DNA of 64,000 nt from an uncultured delta proteobacterium (GCA_903835685.1 CAILNX010000016.1:62001-126000), one strand, 5' to 3'; positions 27,179 to 36,235 are shown, numbered from the stretch's first letter. Notes: generated by a model from the sequence alone, not told the origin. A program made the numbers and translations.

Positions 27179-28282
27179 TCAAGCCCCCTCCCCCTCGGCC
27201 TGGCGGCCCAGCTTAAGGGCCAGTTCGACCACTTCCGGCCCGTGGGCCAGGCCGTCCAGGAAGCGCGCCGGGATGCCCTCAAGCCCGCACCGGGCTCCGA
27301 CCAGAAGGCCCGTGAGCATGGCCCGGGACATGTTCTGCCCGCCGCCGTTCACGGCGTGCAGCACGGCGGACTCGAAGTCGTCCTCGAAGCGCGCGGCCAA
27401 ATAGTAGGCGGCCGGGAACATGCAGATCAGGCTGCAAGGCAGGCCGTAGACCAGGCTGGCCTTCCAGGCCGGTTCGATGCGCACCTCCGGGTCCTTGGCC
27501 GCCCGCCAGACGTGGGAGGGGAAGAGCAGGCCGTCCGGCGCGGTGAGCGCGGCCGAGGCCGCCCGGGGCTCTGGCGCGTCTGGATCGGTCCCGGCCAGGT
27601 TCACGTGGGTGAAGGGCAGCTCCTCGGCCGCCACCATGCCGTAGAGCTTGGCCCCTAAGTCCGCGTCCAGGGCGTCGCCCCGGGCCACGGCCGCGACCAC
27701 GATGTCAAAGGACAGGCTCATGGCCGCCACAAAGGGGTCCACGTGGGTGAGCAGGATGTTCTCCCGGGCCAGGAGCGCGCCCCGCAGGGGGTCAAGCGCG
27801 TAGCGCAGGGCGATCAGGGCCGCGCGCTCGGCCGCCTCGGTGGTGTCCGCGTAGCCGCCCGTCTGGCTGCCAATTTGGCCAGAAGCCCAGGGCAGCCCGT
27901 CCTTGACCCGGGCCTGATAGGCGTCCCGAAAGCCCTGGTTGGTGTAGCCGCCTGGCCCGGAATAGGGGCTGCCGTCCATATGGGCCAGGAATTTGGCGTC
28001 CAGCCGGGCGCAGAACTCGGCCTGGTCGTAGCCCTGGCAGGCCACCAGGGAGCGCAAAAGCTCGAGCGTCACCAGCCCGGTCTGGGACAGCTCCCCGGCC
28101 TGCATGCCCGCGTGGTAGCGGCCGGGCTTGGGCGTGGTGTACCCGGAAATCCAGGGGCCGAAGTCCCGGCGCAGGGCCTCCAGGTCGTAGTACCAGTGCG
28201 GGCCGAGCCCCAGGGCGTCGCCGATAAGCGCGCCCGCGGCCGCTCCGGCCACGCGCTGGGCCAGGGAAGGATGCATGGGCAT
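27179..28282 (-). CDS. ADP-ribosylglycohydrolase-family protein lacking canonical metal ligands
   Basis: 367 residues with the family's all-helical layout: N-terminal AGAAAGALIGDALG (about 12-25), a mid-protein GGYADTTEAAERAALI, and VLHAVNGGGQNMSRAMLTGLLVGARCG near 325. In true ARH-type hydrolases the metal-binding motifs read TDDT and GGDTDS. Here the corresponding segments read ELSQTG and GGGQNM, so the acidic magnesium ligands seem lost at both places. It may be a pseudo-enzyme, a crystallin-like relative or a hydrolase with a changed mechanism. AAGGAG eight bases upstream supports ATG 28282. Divergent from the yefM promoter. Confidence 0.85.
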   Translation of the reverse strand: MPMHPSLAQRVAGAAAGALIGDALGLGPHWYYDLEALRRDFGPWISGYTTPKPGRYHAGMQAGELSQTGLVTLELLRSLVACQGYDQAEFCARLDAKFLAHMDGSPYSGPGGYTNQGFRDAYQARVKDGLPWASGQIGSQTGGYADTTEAAERAALIALRYALDPLRGALLARENILLTHVDPFVAAMSLSFDIVVAAVARGDALDADLGAKLYGMVAAEELPFTHVNLAGTDPDAPEPRAASAALTAPDGLLFPSHVWRAAKDPEVRIEPAWKASLVYGLPCSLICMFPAAYYLAARFEDDFESAVLHAVNGGGQNMSRAMLTGLLVGARCGLEGIPARFLDGLAHGPEVVELALKLGRQAEGEGA

Positions 28283-28315
28283 GGGGGGTCTCCTTGGGAA
28301 GGGGGTTGAATGGTC

Positions 28316-28344
28316 TTGACTTATTGTACAATGAACTGTACAAT
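28316..28344 (+). promoter_or_regulatory. yefM-yoeB promoter and operator
   Basis: TTGACT (28316-28321) and TACAAT (28339-28344) are 17 bp apart. Two TGTACA hexamers (28325-28330 and 28337-28342) lie 12 bp centre to centre, the second overlapping the -10 box. Paired TGTACA cores are the known operator of YefM-YoeB in E. coli, so autoregulation by the complex is likely. Confidence 0.75.
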
Positions 28345-28380
28345 TATTCGTACCAGTATGAGCGCCAGGAGGAAACCGAC

Positions 28381-28635
28381 ATGGACGCCATCACCTATTC
28401 CACGGCCCGCAAGAAGTTGGTCGAGACCATGGAGCGCGTGTGCGACAACCACGAGCCCATCATCGTCACCCGGCGGAACGCCCGGCCCGTGGTCATGATG
28501 AGCCTGGACGACTTCAACGCCATGGAGGAGACCGCCTACCTCCTGCGCTCCCCGGCCAATGCGGCTCGGCTGAGGGAGAGCCTGGCCCAGGCCCGGGAAG
28601 GGGCGGCCCAGGTCCGGGACCTGATCCAATCGTGA
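28381..28635 (+). CDS. yefM: YefM/Phd-family antitoxin
   Basis: 84 residues of the Phd/YefM antitoxin family: ITYSTARKKLVETMERV, then the conserved EPIIVTRRNARPVVMMSLDDFNAMEET and LLRSPANAARL. The start ATG 28381 has GGAGG 10 bases upstream (CAGGAGGAAA). It neutralises the downstream YoeB-type toxin and represses the shared promoter. Its last codon overlaps the toxin start (stop TGA 28633-28635, toxin GTG 28632), giving translational coupling. Confidence 0.92.
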   Translation: MDAITYSTARKKLVETMERVCDNHEPIIVTRRNARPVVMMSLDDFNAMEETAYLLRSPANAARLRESLAQAREGAAQVRDLIQS

Positions 28636-28889
28636 AGTCCCTGGCCTTCACCCCCCACGCCTGGGAGGAGTATCTGTACTGGCAGGCCCGGGACAAGGCC
28701 CTGCTGGGGCGCATCAACGCCCTGATAAAGGACGCCCTGCGCACGCCCTTTACCGGCCTGGGCAAGCCCGAGCCCCTGAAATTCGACCTGGCCGGGGCCT
28801 GGTCCCGCCGGATCAACGCCGAGCACCGGCTGGTGTACCTGGTTCAGGACGAGGCGCTGGTCATCCTGCAATGCCGGTATCATTATTGA
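28632..28889 (+). CDS. yoeB: YoeB-family mRNA interferase toxin
   Basis: 85 residues of YoeB/Txe type from GTG 28632: FTPHAWEEYLYWQ at the N-terminus, GLGKPEPLKFDLAGAWSRRINAEHRLVY with the catalytic Glu and Arg positions, and the diagnostic C-terminal CRYHY containing the His-Tyr pair. It cleaves mRNA at the ribosomal A site when freed. Starts within the antitoxin stop, four bases of overlap. Confidence 0.93.
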   Translation: MKSLAFTPHAWEEYLYWQARDKALLGRINALIKDALRTPFTGLGKPEPLKFDLAGAWSRRINAEHRLVYLVQDEALVILQCRYHY

Positions 28890-28917
28890 ACAGGGCCGGG
28901 GCGCGACCCCGGGAACT

Positions 28918-29097
28918 CTAGCGCCGTTCCAGCTCATCGCCCTTGTGCCGGGCGAAATTCACCGCGAGGATGTCCCGCTCCGGGTCTTTGCGGCGAAACC
29001 GGCCGCGCGCCAGGACCCAGCCCAGGAGCGCGGCCGCCAGCCCGCCGACCAGCCACCAGAGGTCCATTCCCATCAGAAAGACGCTCGGCCAGGTCAT
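28918..29097 (-). CDS. Small single-span membrane protein
   Basis: 59 residues: short N-terminus, one hydrophobic span (about residues 11-30, LWWLVGGLAAALLGWVLA), then a basic and charged cytoplasmic tail (RGRFRRKDPERD). Its ATG at 29097 overlaps the hemerythrin-gene stop by four bases, so the two are translationally coupled. No family recognised; a membrane partner of the hemerythrin-like protein is an inference from the coupling. Confidence 0.7.
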   Translation of the reverse strand: MTWPSVFLMGMDLWWLVGGLAAALLGWVLARGRFRRKDPERDILAVNFARHKGDELERR

Positions 29098-29639
29098 CTC
29101 TGGGCAGCCTCCCGCTCCTCCACCAGCCGCGCGTATTTTTCGTGCACGACCATGCGGTCGAAGTCCTCGAACTCGTTCAGCATGGCGTCCATCTCCTCCC
29201 GGGAGAAGTGGCCCATCACCGGATGGAAGAAGTGCTTGTCCTCCTTGGCGATGTGCACCGGATAGAAGGAGATGAGTTTGCGCAGAAGGGGCAGCAGCGC
29301 TTCGGCCGAGGCCGGGTTCTCGCAGCGGGCCACGGTCCTGTTGGTTTCGGAGATGGACCGCACCAGGGCGCGACCCTGGACGTGCTCCTCCACCAGTTCG
29401 GCCAGGACCTGCCGCTCCTCGGCGGACAGGGGCTTCTTGGCCAGTTCCCGGAACAGGATGTCCTCTTCCTTGCCGTGGTGGCAGCGGTCGGCATAGGTCC
29501 TGAAGAAGTCCACGGCCTGGTCGATGAAGGGGCTGTCGGGGGTCTGGCCCGCTTCGATGCGCCGCACTTCGAGTTCCAGGGACTTCAGCAGCCGTTCGAT
29601 GAGCCGGTGCTCGTGCATGAGGGGGCCGATGGGTTGCAT
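29094..29639 (-). CDS. Hemerythrin HHE-domain protein
   Basis: 181 residues from ATG 29639, supported by AAAGGAG eight bases upstream. The four-helix hemerythrin-like cation-binding fold carries di-iron ligands in PLMHEHRLIERLL (His and Glu), CHHGKEEDILF, LVEEHVQGRALV and FYPVHIAKEDKHFFHPVM. Such proteins bind oxygen, nitric oxide or iron and are abundant in anaerobic sulfate reducers, where they serve oxygen or nitrosative-stress tolerance. Followed by a coupled 59-residue membrane protein. Confidence 0.93.
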   Translation of the reverse strand: MQPIGPLMHEHRLIERLLKSLELEVRRIEAGQTPDSPFIDQAVDFFRTYADRCHHGKEEDILFRELAKKPLSAEERQVLAELVEEHVQGRALVRSISETNRTVARCENPASAEALLPLLRKLISFYPVHIAKEDKHFFHPVMGHFSREEMDAMLNEFEDFDRMVVHEKYARLVEEREAAQR

Positions 29640-29742
29640 GGGCAGTCTCCTTTGGCCGAAACATAGCACGACCCCAGGGATTATTCAACGGCTGGAGAAA
29701 AATAAAGGCCGGGTCCGGGCCGCGCATCCCCCAAAGTCCGGG

Positions 29743-29772
29743 TTGACAGGGTCACGGTCCTGGGAATATACG
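29743..29772 (+). promoter_or_regulatory. Candidate promoter of the TPR protein gene
   Basis: TTGACA at 29743-29748 with TATACG at 29767-29772 (18-bp spacer), about 40 bp before the ATG at 29813. The -10 match is imperfect; AATATA with a 16-bp spacer is an alternative. Confidence 0.4.
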
Positions 29773-29812
29773 GGGTTAAATCATATCTCTTGCCCCCTTA
29801 GAGGCCCCACAC

Positions 29813-31186
29813 ATGCCCCAGGTTTCGCCCAAGTCCAAGAACCGCACGGCCGAGGCCATCCTCCAGGACTTCGTGCTCAAGGAGTTCGGCCATTTCCTGC
29901 TGGCCAGCGACGACCGGGTGTTCGTGAACGTCCTGCGCCGCACCCTGGGCAGCGAGCTGGGCCTGCCCTCCAACTGCCTGACCATCATCCCGGACGAGGA
30001 CCAGATCCTCAAGATGGTCAAGGAGATGAGCGTCAAGAAGAAGTCCGTGGTGCTCTTCATCCAGACCACCTTCGACCACCACCGGGTGGACGACCTGATC
30101 CGCCAGATCGTGTCCCGCTTCCGCAACGTGCGCGTGGTCATCGTGACCACCCAGTCCGAGGCCCCGCACCTGGCCCTGTTGCGCGAGCACGGGCTGGTCG
30201 AGAGTTGGATCACCAAGCCGGTGATCACCGCCCAACTGGTGTCCAAGGTGGCCAACATCATCGAGCCCCACGGCCCGGCCGAGAAGCTGGTCCAGGCCGC
30301 CGAGGAGTACCTGGAGCAAAAGGCCTTTCGCATCGTTTTGACCCTGTGCAGCAAGCTGTTCGAGGTCAACCCGGAGAGCGCCGTGGGAGCCATGCTCATG
30401 GGCGACGCCTACAAGGGGCTGGACCAGGAAGAGGAGATGATCGAGGCCTACGAGCGGGCCAGCTACTCCGACGACACCTACCTGGACCCCTTGAAGCGCC
30501 TGGTGGAGTACTTCCGGGACAAGGGGGACAAGGAGCGCGTGGTCCACTACATGGAGAAGCTGGACACCCTCTCCCCCTTGAACATGGAGCGCAAGGTGGA
30601 GATCGCCCAGTTGCACATGGAGCTGGGCCATGCGGACGAGGCCAAGGATTTCTTCGAGACGGCCATGAAGGCCACGGGCAAGAGCGCCATGGACCAGGTG
30701 GTGCACATGGCCACGGCCATCGGCAACATCTACGCGGCCGCGGGCAACCCCGAGGCCGAGTCCTTCTACCGCAAGGCCATCGAGGTGCAGGGCGACCATC
30801 TGGACAAGTCCTATCTGCACGTGTTCAACCGGCTGGGCATCCACTTGCGCAGGGTCGGCAAGTGGAAGGAGGCCGTGACCGAGTACCGCAAGGCCCTGGC
30901 CGTGGACCCCCAAAGCGAGAGCATCCTGTACAACATGGGCCTGGCCTTCAACGACGGCGAGGACTTCCAGAACGCCCTGTTCTGCATGCAAAAGGCCCTG
31001 ACCATCAACCCGAACCTGGCGTCCGAGGACGCGGTGGCCTCCTTCAACCTGGGCCTGGTCTTTCTGCGCGCCCGGCAACTGACCGAGGGCCGGTCCTTCC
31101 TGGAGCTGACCCTAAAGCTCAACCCGGACAACCAGACCGCCAAGAACTGGCTGGCCGCCCTGGACAAGAAGGAAAAGGGCGCGTAA
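29813..31186 (+). CDS. TPR protein with N-terminal pseudo-receiver domain
   Basis: 457 residues. Residues about 20-160 resemble a response-regulator receiver (LLASDDRVFVNVLRRTLG, VRVVIVTTQSEAP, WITKPVITAQLV), but the phospho-accepting Asp position reads LFIQTTF, so it is probably not phosphorylated. From about 165 onward come TPR units in two blocks, including HLRRVGKWKEAVTEYRKALAVDP and ILYNMGLAFNDGEDFQNALFCMQKAL. A cytosolic adaptor that binds signalling partners is the likely role. A hybrid histidine kinase gene converges on it. Confidence 0.85.
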   Translation: MPQVSPKSKNRTAEAILQDFVLKEFGHFLLASDDRVFVNVLRRTLGSELGLPSNCLTIIPDEDQILKMVKEMSVKKKSVVLFIQTTFDHHRVDDLIRQIVSRFRNVRVVIVTTQSEAPHLALLREHGLVESWITKPVITAQLVSKVANIIEPHGPAEKLVQAAEEYLEQKAFRIVLTLCSKLFEVNPESAVGAMLMGDAYKGLDQEEEMIEAYERASYSDDTYLDPLKRLVEYFRDKGDKERVVHYMEKLDTLSPLNMERKVEIAQLHMELGHADEAKDFFETAMKATGKSAMDQVVHMATAIGNIYAAAGNPEAESFYRKAIEVQGDHLDKSYLHVFNRLGIHLRRVGKWKEAVTEYRKALAVDPQSESILYNMGLAFNDGEDFQNALFCMQKALTINPNLASEDAVASFNLGLVFLRARQLTEGRSFLELTLKLNPDNQTAKNWLAALDKKEKGA

Positions 31187-31229
31187 AGCCGCGCCCCCTG
31201 CCTTTCCTGGCCTCAAGAAAATCCCCCCC

Positions 31230-33539
31230 TCAGCCCTGGCCCCGCCCCGCATCGGCCAGGACCCCCTTGATGACCCGCTTGAGTTCCTCGATGTCCACGG
31301 GCTTGGCGATGTAGCCGTCCATCCCGGCATCCAGGAACTTCTCCCGGTCCCCGGTCATGGCGTAGGCGGTCATGGCGATGATCGGGACCCGGGACTTGGA
31401 CCCGAAGGAGTTTGAGGCCCGGATGGCCCGGGTCGCCTCCAGGCCGTCCATGACCGGCATCTGGATGTCCATGAGGACCAGGTCGAAATCCTGCTCGGCC
31501 AGGCGCTCAAGGGCCTCCTGGCCGTCCCGGGCCGGGGTCACCACATAGCCGGACTTTTCCAAAAGCCGCTGTCCGCCCAGCAGGTTCATGTCGTCGTCCT
31601 CGGCGAAAAGGATCCGCAGGGGCGCACTGGGGGACGCGCTGGCCAGGTGGCCGGTGACCTGCCCGGCCTTCTCCGCCGGACAGGCCCGCGCGCCGGGCAG
31701 GGTAAAGGGCAAGGACAGGTAGATGGTGGCCCCGCCCCCTTCGGTGTCGCCGATGGACAGGTCGCCGCCCATCAGGCGCACCAGCTTGCTCACGATGGAC
31801 AGGCCCAGGCCCGCGCCCTGATGCTCGCGCACATAGGCCCCCTCCCCCTGCACAAAGGGCTCGAAGAGGTGCTCCATCCGGTCGTCGGGAATCCCGATGC
31901 CGGTGTCCTCCACCATGAACAGCACGCGGACGAAGTCCGGGCGGGGGGCGGAGAGCGCAGAGACCTGCACCCGGATGGACCCTTTTTCCGTGAACTTGAT
32001 GGCGTTGCCCACGAGGTTGAAGAGGATCTGCCGTAAGCGGGCTCCGTCCCCGATCAGGGTGGGAGGAATCCGCTGGTCAATGGAGAATTCCAGGCTGAGG
32101 GATTTCTGCCTGGCGGCCACGGAGAACAGCTCCAGCACGGACTCCTTCTGGCGCTCCATCGTAAATTCCTCCTTCTGAAGCACCAGCCTGCCCGCCTCGA
32201 CCCGGGACAGGTCCAGGATGTCCGAGAGCAGCCCGGTCAGCCGCCTGGAGGATTTGATGGCGGTCAAAATATATTCCTTTTGCTCCTCGTCCAGGGGGGT
32301 GCGCTCCATGAGCTGGAGCATGGCCAGGACCCCGTTCAAGGGGGTCCTGATCTCGTGGCTCATGTTGGCCAGGAATTCGGACTTGGCCCGGTTGGCGGAC
32401 TCGGCCTGGGCCTCGGCCCTTTTGCGCTCGGCCCATTCCAGGGAAAGGGCCTCGGCCATGTGGTCAAAGGCCTGGCCCAGCTCCCGGATTTCCCGACAGC
32501 TTGGGATATCCCCGACCCGGGAGGCCAGGTCCCCGCCGGTCAGTTTCCGGGTGACCAGAGTAAGGCGGTCCAGACCGGTTCCGATGGCCTTGGCCCCCAG
32601 AATGTGGGCGATGAGCAGGGCCAGGCCCAGGACCGTGAGCATGAGCAGCAGGGACGCGCCGATCCCGGTCACCAGGGTGCCTGCCAGGGTGGCCTGGGGC
32701 AGGGCCACGACCACGGTCATGTAGGGTGGCTCCTGGGGGGTCAGGCGCATCTTCACGTAAGCCACCACCAGATTCAGCCCGTCGGTCCCCAGGGCCGGGA
32801 AGTCCCCCTCCTCCGGGCCGGCCCCGGCGATGGTCTCCCGGACCAGGGACATGGCCGGGGTTCCGGGCCGGGTCCGGTCGTTCTCCGGGAGGCTGTACAG
32901 ACGGACGCCCTTGTGGTCCAGGAGCCGGAAACGCCATTCTCGGGGCAGGGCCACACCGGCGAGAAACCGGCCGTACCGGTCCAGTTGCATGGTGGTGACC
33001 AGAACCCCGCGCATGGTCCCGTCAGCAGCCAGGACCGGGGCCGAGAAATGAAAGATCGGGCTTTGCACCACCCGGCCCACGGCGAATTCCCCGGCCGAGA
33101 ACTGCCTGGTTCGCACCGCGTCCTGGAAATACTTGCGGTCAAAGGCGGTGATGGGCTCCAGGAGTTCATGGCTGCTGCTGACCAGCCGTCCCTGCATGTC
33201 CACGTAGGAAATGTTGGAATAATTGGGATGGACGCCCAGCAATTCCTTGAAGAGTTCATGCATGGCCGGGGCGTCGGCGGCCTGCACCTCCGGCAGCCGG
33301 GCCAGGGTGTGCAGGAGCACGCGGGTGTTCTCGGTCAGGAGCTGCTGCTGAAAGGCCACGGATTTTGCCAGGTTCAGGGCCTGATGACGGGTCTCGGACT
33401 GGGCCTGCCCGTACTCCTCAACCCCGTACAGGACGATGACCACCAGGGCCGGGCAGATGGCGCAGAGCACCAGGCCGTACAGGGCCTTGCGGATGGACCA
33501 GCGGGCCAGGAAGTCGCGCCAGGACGGATTTAAGGACAT
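31230..33539 (-). CDS. Membrane hybrid sensor histidine kinase with receiver domain
   Basis: 769 residues. An N-terminal membrane span (about 17-40) and a second (about 288-315) bracket a periplasmic dCACHE-like sensor ([39 protein letters not shown]). Then come HAMP (about 315-365), HisKA with [12 protein letters not shown] near 398, HATPase ([28 protein letters not shown]) and a C-terminal receiver (about 645-765) with phospho-Asp in VLMDIQMPV. Kinase and receiver are similar in sequence to the end of the CheB-CheR hybrid at 16.5-17.6 kb, suggesting common ancestry. The ligand is unknown and no output regulator is adjacent. Confidence 0.95.
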   Translation of the reverse strand: MSLNPSWRDFLARWSIRKALYGLVLCAICPALVVIVLYGVEEYGQAQSETRHQALNLAKSVAFQQQLLTENTRVLLHTLARLPEVQAADAPAMHELFKELLGVHPNYSNISYVDMQGRLVSSSHELLEPITAFDRKYFQDAVRTRQFSAGEFAVGRVVQSPIFHFSAPVLAADGTMRGVLVTTMQLDRYGRFLAGVALPREWRFRLLDHKGVRLYSLPENDRTRPGTPAMSLVRETIAGAGPEEGDFPALGTDGLNLVVAYVKMRLTPQEPPYMTVVVALPQATLAGTLVTGIGASLLLMLTVLGLALLIAHILGAKAIGTGLDRLTLVTRKLTGGDLASRVGDIPSCREIRELGQAFDHMAEALSLEWAERKRAEAQAESANRAKSEFLANMSHEIRTPLNGVLAMLQLMERTPLDEEQKEYILTAIKSSRRLTGLLSDILDLSRVEAGRLVLQKEEFTMERQKESVLELFSVAARQKSLSLEFSIDQRIPPTLIGDGARLRQILFNLVGNAIKFTEKGSIRVQVSALSAPRPDFVRVLFMVEDTGIGIPDDRMEHLFEPFVQGEGAYVREHQGAGLGLSIVSKLVRLMGGDLSIGDTEGGGATIYLSLPFTLPGARACPAEKAGQVTGHLASASPSAPLRILFAEDDDMNLLGGQRLLEKSGYVVTPARDGQEALERLAEQDFDLVLMDIQMPVMDGLEATRAIRASNSFGSKSRVPIIAMTAYAMTGDREKFLDAGMDGYIAKPVDIEELKRVIKGVLADAGRGQG

Positions 33540-33798
33540 GGACGTGGATATCTCGGATGATGTGGTTACGGCAACAAGGCCCCACGGCTGTCCGGGCCAA
33601 GGACGCCGTCATTTCCAGGGAAATCCCTTTGGATCATCTTGAATATCGTAGAACATATCCCGGGGTGCTGTCCAGGCAGGGGGCGCGAGGGGGGAGAGGC
33701 GCGGTTCGTGGACTTTCCCCGCCCGGGCCTTATCCTTTTGAAAAGGGTGAGCCTGATCCATCCTGTCACCGGACAGAGATGAAAACGGGACAGAGGCC
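33540..33798. other. Intergenic region upstream of the hybrid kinase
   Basis: Contains the presumed 5' region of the minus-strand kinase. No convincing gene, RNA or repeat is visible. Confidence 0.4.
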
Positions 33799-33996
33799 AT
33801 GAAGCATACACGGCTCTTGTATTTCGCCACGGATGAACAGAAGTGGAAGGACGATCGCAGGGCGCAGGAGGAACAGGGGGGAGATTGCGCCATCGACCAT
33901 TGCGAACACTGCCGCAGAAGCACCGACCCGCGAAACAGCGCCTGCGGGGATCACACCGAGAGGAGTTGGATAGCCGACAAGAGGGGAGAGGCTTAA
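33799..33996 (+). CDS. Possible small Cys/His-rich protein
   Basis: 65 residues, hydrophilic, with Cys and His clustered in the second half (CAIDHCEHCRRSTDPRNSAC), which could bind a metal. The ribosome-binding site is weak (AGAGG six bases before the ATG). No family recognised and the reading frame could be fortuitous, so it is low confidence. Confidence 0.35.
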   Translation: MKHTRLLYFATDEQKWKDDRRAQEEQGGDCAIDHCEHCRRSTDPRNSACGDHTERSWIADKRGEA

Positions 33997-34118
33997 CCAT
34001 TCTGGATCCCGGCCCTTGCCGGGCGGTCGGCATTTACAGGCCGCGCGTTTCGCCCTACTGAAGGGGCTCACGGACTGCCCGCGCTCCTGCGGAAGGCTCG
34101 ATGAGGAGAGGAGGACGA

Positions 34119-34487
34119 ATGAATCTGCGGAAGAGGGTTCTTATCGCCGCTGCCATGGCTGTTTGCCTGGTCACCGGAAGCAGGGCTTACGCGGCCTGCT
34201 ATGAAAGCGGCGAGAAACTGGTTGATGAATTGAACGTCTGCGAAAAAATGAACGGTGGAAAGGCCACGGTGAAGCAGGTGTATGCCTGCGCCAAGGCCAC
34301 GGGATATATTCAGGGCATTGCCGACGCCCTGGACGGCAAGGATTTCGAGCGAACCAACCCCTTCACCTCCGCCCAGCTCAAGGCCGTGGTCTTAAAAGCC
34401 CTGAAGGACCGGGCCAGCGAAACGAACCTGTGCGCCGACGTCCTGGTGCGCGAGGCCCTGACCGCGACCTTTCCCAAGCCGCAATAA
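34119..34487 (+). CDS. Rap1a/Tai-like exported protein
   Basis: 122 residues from ATG 34119, which has GGAGG nearby; an upstream in-frame ATG at 34101 is less likely. An N-terminal signal peptide (AAAMAVCLVTGSRAYA) precedes a mature domain with paired Cys and the motif CAKATGYIQGIADAL, then QLKAVVLKALKDR and LVREALTATFP. This resembles the Rap1a immunity-protein fold (Tai-like periplasmic proteins protecting against type VI effectors). No effector or type VI gene is nearby, so it may be an orphan immunity protein or a housekeeping homologue. Family call moderate. Confidence 0.62.
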   Translation: MNLRKRVLIAAAMAVCLVTGSRAYAACYESGEKLVDELNVCEKMNGGKATVKQVYACAKATGYIQGIADALDGKDFERTNPFTSAQLKAVVLKALKDRASETNLCADVLVREALTATFPKPQ

Positions 34488-34659
34488 AAGAGCCCGGAAA
34501 CGGGCTCCCCCGTACATCGCCCCTCGGCCGGGCGCCTGCCCCGCCCGGCCGCCCCCCAGTAATATGTCTGGACAATCAGAACCTGGCGACCTTAAAAATG
34601 GGCCAGAGCCTCTTGCCCGCGAGGTCGAAGAGGCCCACCTTCAACCCAAAGGAGCGACC

Positions 34660-35733
34660 ATGAGAAAATCGTTCGTCCGGTTCCTGGCGGTGTTCGTGGC
34701 CTTCGCGGTGATCGCGGTCAGCCTCCCGGCCTGGGCCCAGTCCAAAGAGGCCGCGCTGCCCGTGGTGCAGCTCATCGCCACGGGCGGCACCATCGCCATG
34801 AAGATCGATCCGGAGAAAAAGGCCCCGGTCCCGGCCATCTCCGGCGAGGACCTGCTGGCCACGGTGCCCGAGGTGGCCGGCCTGGCCAAGATGGCCGTGC
34901 ACAACATCTCCAACGTGCCCTCGGGCTACATGGACCCGCCGCGCTGGGTCGAGCTGCAAAAGGCCGTGGCCGCCGCCCTGGCCAAGCCCGAAGTGGCGGG
35001 GGTGATCGTGTCCCACGGCACGGACACCCTGGAGGAAACCGCTTATTTCCTTGATCTGGCCGTCAAGAGCGACAAGCCGGTGGTGCTCATCGGGGCCCAG
35101 CGCAACGCCTCGGAAAAGGACTTCGACGGCCCGCGCAACCTGCTCAACGCGGTCAAGATCTGCGTGTCCCCGGAGGCCAAGAACAAGGGCGTGATGCTGG
35201 TCTTAAACAACCAGATCAACGCGGCCCGGGAAGTGACCAAGACCCACACCTCGGACGTGGAGACGTTCAAGTCCGGGGACTTCGGATTTTTGGGCGTGGT
35301 GGACAACGACCGGGTGATCTTCTCCCGCGCGCCCCTGCGGCGGCAGTACGTGGCCATGATCAAGGACGAAATGCCCCGGGTGGACATCGTGGTCACCTAC
35401 GGCGGGAACGACGACACCCAGATCAAGGCGGCCACGGCGGCCGGGGCCAAGGGCATCGTGGTCGAGGCCCTGGGCTGGGGCAACGTGAACCCGGCCACCT
35501 ACGAGGCGGTCAAGGAGGCCATCTCCAAGGGCGTGGTCGTGGCCATCTCCACCCGGGTCTACAACGGCCGCGTGCTGCCCCATTACGGCTATGTGGGCGG
35601 CGGCAAGACCTTAAAGGACGCCGGGGCGGTGTTCTGCGACAACTTGAGCCCGCAAAAGGCCCGGCTGCTGCTCATGCTGGCCCTGCAACACACCCAGAAG
35701 GCGGCCGAGATTCAGGTGTATTTCGACAAGTAG
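34660..35733 (+). CDS. ansB: Type II (periplasmic) L-asparaginase
   Basis: 357 residues from ATG 34660, with AAAGGAG just upstream. Signal peptide (FVAFAVIAVSLPAWAQ), then the asparaginase motifs: IATGGTIA with the nucleophilic Thr (about 38-45) and VSHGTDTLEETAYF with the second catalytic Thr-Asp (about 113-126). Length, motifs and export signal fit type II enzymes that hydrolyse asparagine to aspartate and ammonia in the periplasm. A terminator follows at 35783. Substrate could include glutamine. Confidence 0.95.
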   Translation: MRKSFVRFLAVFVAFAVIAVSLPAWAQSKEAALPVVQLIATGGTIAMKIDPEKKAPVPAISGEDLLATVPEVAGLAKMAVHNISNVPSGYMDPPRWVELQKAVAAALAKPEVAGVIVSHGTDTLEETAYFLDLAVKSDKPVVLIGAQRNASEKDFDGPRNLLNAVKICVSPEAKNKGVMLVLNNQINAAREVTKTHTSDVETFKSGDFGFLGVVDNDRVIFSRAPLRRQYVAMIKDEMPRVDIVVTYGGNDDTQIKAATAAGAKGIVVEALGWGNVNPATYEAVKEAISKGVVVAISTRVYNGRVLPHYGYVGGGKTLKDAGAVFCDNLSPQKARLLLMLALQHTQKAAEIQVYFDK

Positions 35734-35782
35734 GGGGCGTCGGCCCCGAGCGAGCGGGGCAACCCAGCCCGGATCAAAACCA

Positions 35783-35823
35783 AAAGGGCCGCAGCCGAAC
35801 CTTTCGTTCCGCCGCGGCCCTTT
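35783..35823 (+). terminator. Terminator hairpin after asparaginase gene, abutting an att-like remnant
   Basis: AAAGGGCCGC (35783-35792) pairs with GCGGCCCTTT (35814-35823). The sequence resembles the block just before the 58-bp att repeat at 38416 (shared CAGCCGAACC, TCGTT and GCCGC positions). On the minus strand it is probably a relic of a tRNA-Leu terminator as much as the asparaginase terminator. Confidence 0.65.
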
Positions 35824-35831
35824 CCATTTCA

Positions 35832-35860
35832 TGGCGCTGGGAGCGAGACTCGAACGCGCA
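35832..35860 (-). repeat. Degenerate tRNA-Leu 3'-end (third att-like copy)
   Basis: Matches the tRNA-Leu 3' end (TGG, then GGGAGCGAGACTCGAAC) at all but about three of 29 positions, then diverges. It has the same orientation and the same hairpin on its left side as the 58-bp copy at 38416. It may be the outer attachment site of an older island (35.8-38.4 kb). Confidence 0.6.
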
Positions 35861-35974
35861 GTCGCCTGAGATATGGACATCTTCGCTGAAATGCGCTTTG
35901 CTGGGCTGGCCTACGGGTAAATCGCGCAAGTCCGGTCTGACTCCCTGTGAACCTCAAAAAGCTCAGGAGGTACG

Positions 35975-36235
35975 ATGATGAGAGTCTTGTTGCTGCTCAT
36001 TTCGTTGTCGCTGTTCAGTGCCACTGCATTCGCCGCGGATGAAGCGGCCGATGCGGCCAATAAGGCCAAATTTGAAAAAGAATGCGCGGCGATGATTGCC
36101 GCGGGTGGCCCCTGCGCCGACGTGAAAGCTGGTGGCGGCGGAAGACGAGGATGCGTGGCCAAACCGGAGAATATCGACAAAGCCGCTCCCGCGTGTAAAA
36201 AGATCATTGAGGAATGGAAGGCCTTGCCGAAGTAA
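35975..36235 (+). CDS. Small exported Cys-containing protein
   Basis: 86 residues with a clear signal peptide (LLLLISLSLFSATAFAA) and a short mature chain containing four Cys (ECAAMI, PCADV, GCVAK, PACKK), likely two disulfides in the periplasm. GGAGG lies 5-8 bases before tandem ATG codons. No family recognised. It sits between two att-like sequences, so it may be island cargo. Confidence 0.68.
   Translation: MMRVLLLLISLSLFSATAFAADEAADAANKAKFEKECAAMIAAGGPCADVKAGGGGRRGCVAKPENIDKAAPACKKIIEEWKALPK

Noticed and set aside
35832-35880. A second complete tRNA-Leu gene after the asparaginase gene
   Set aside because: Only about 29 bp of the 3' end match, with substitutions. No anticodon arm or 5' half is present.
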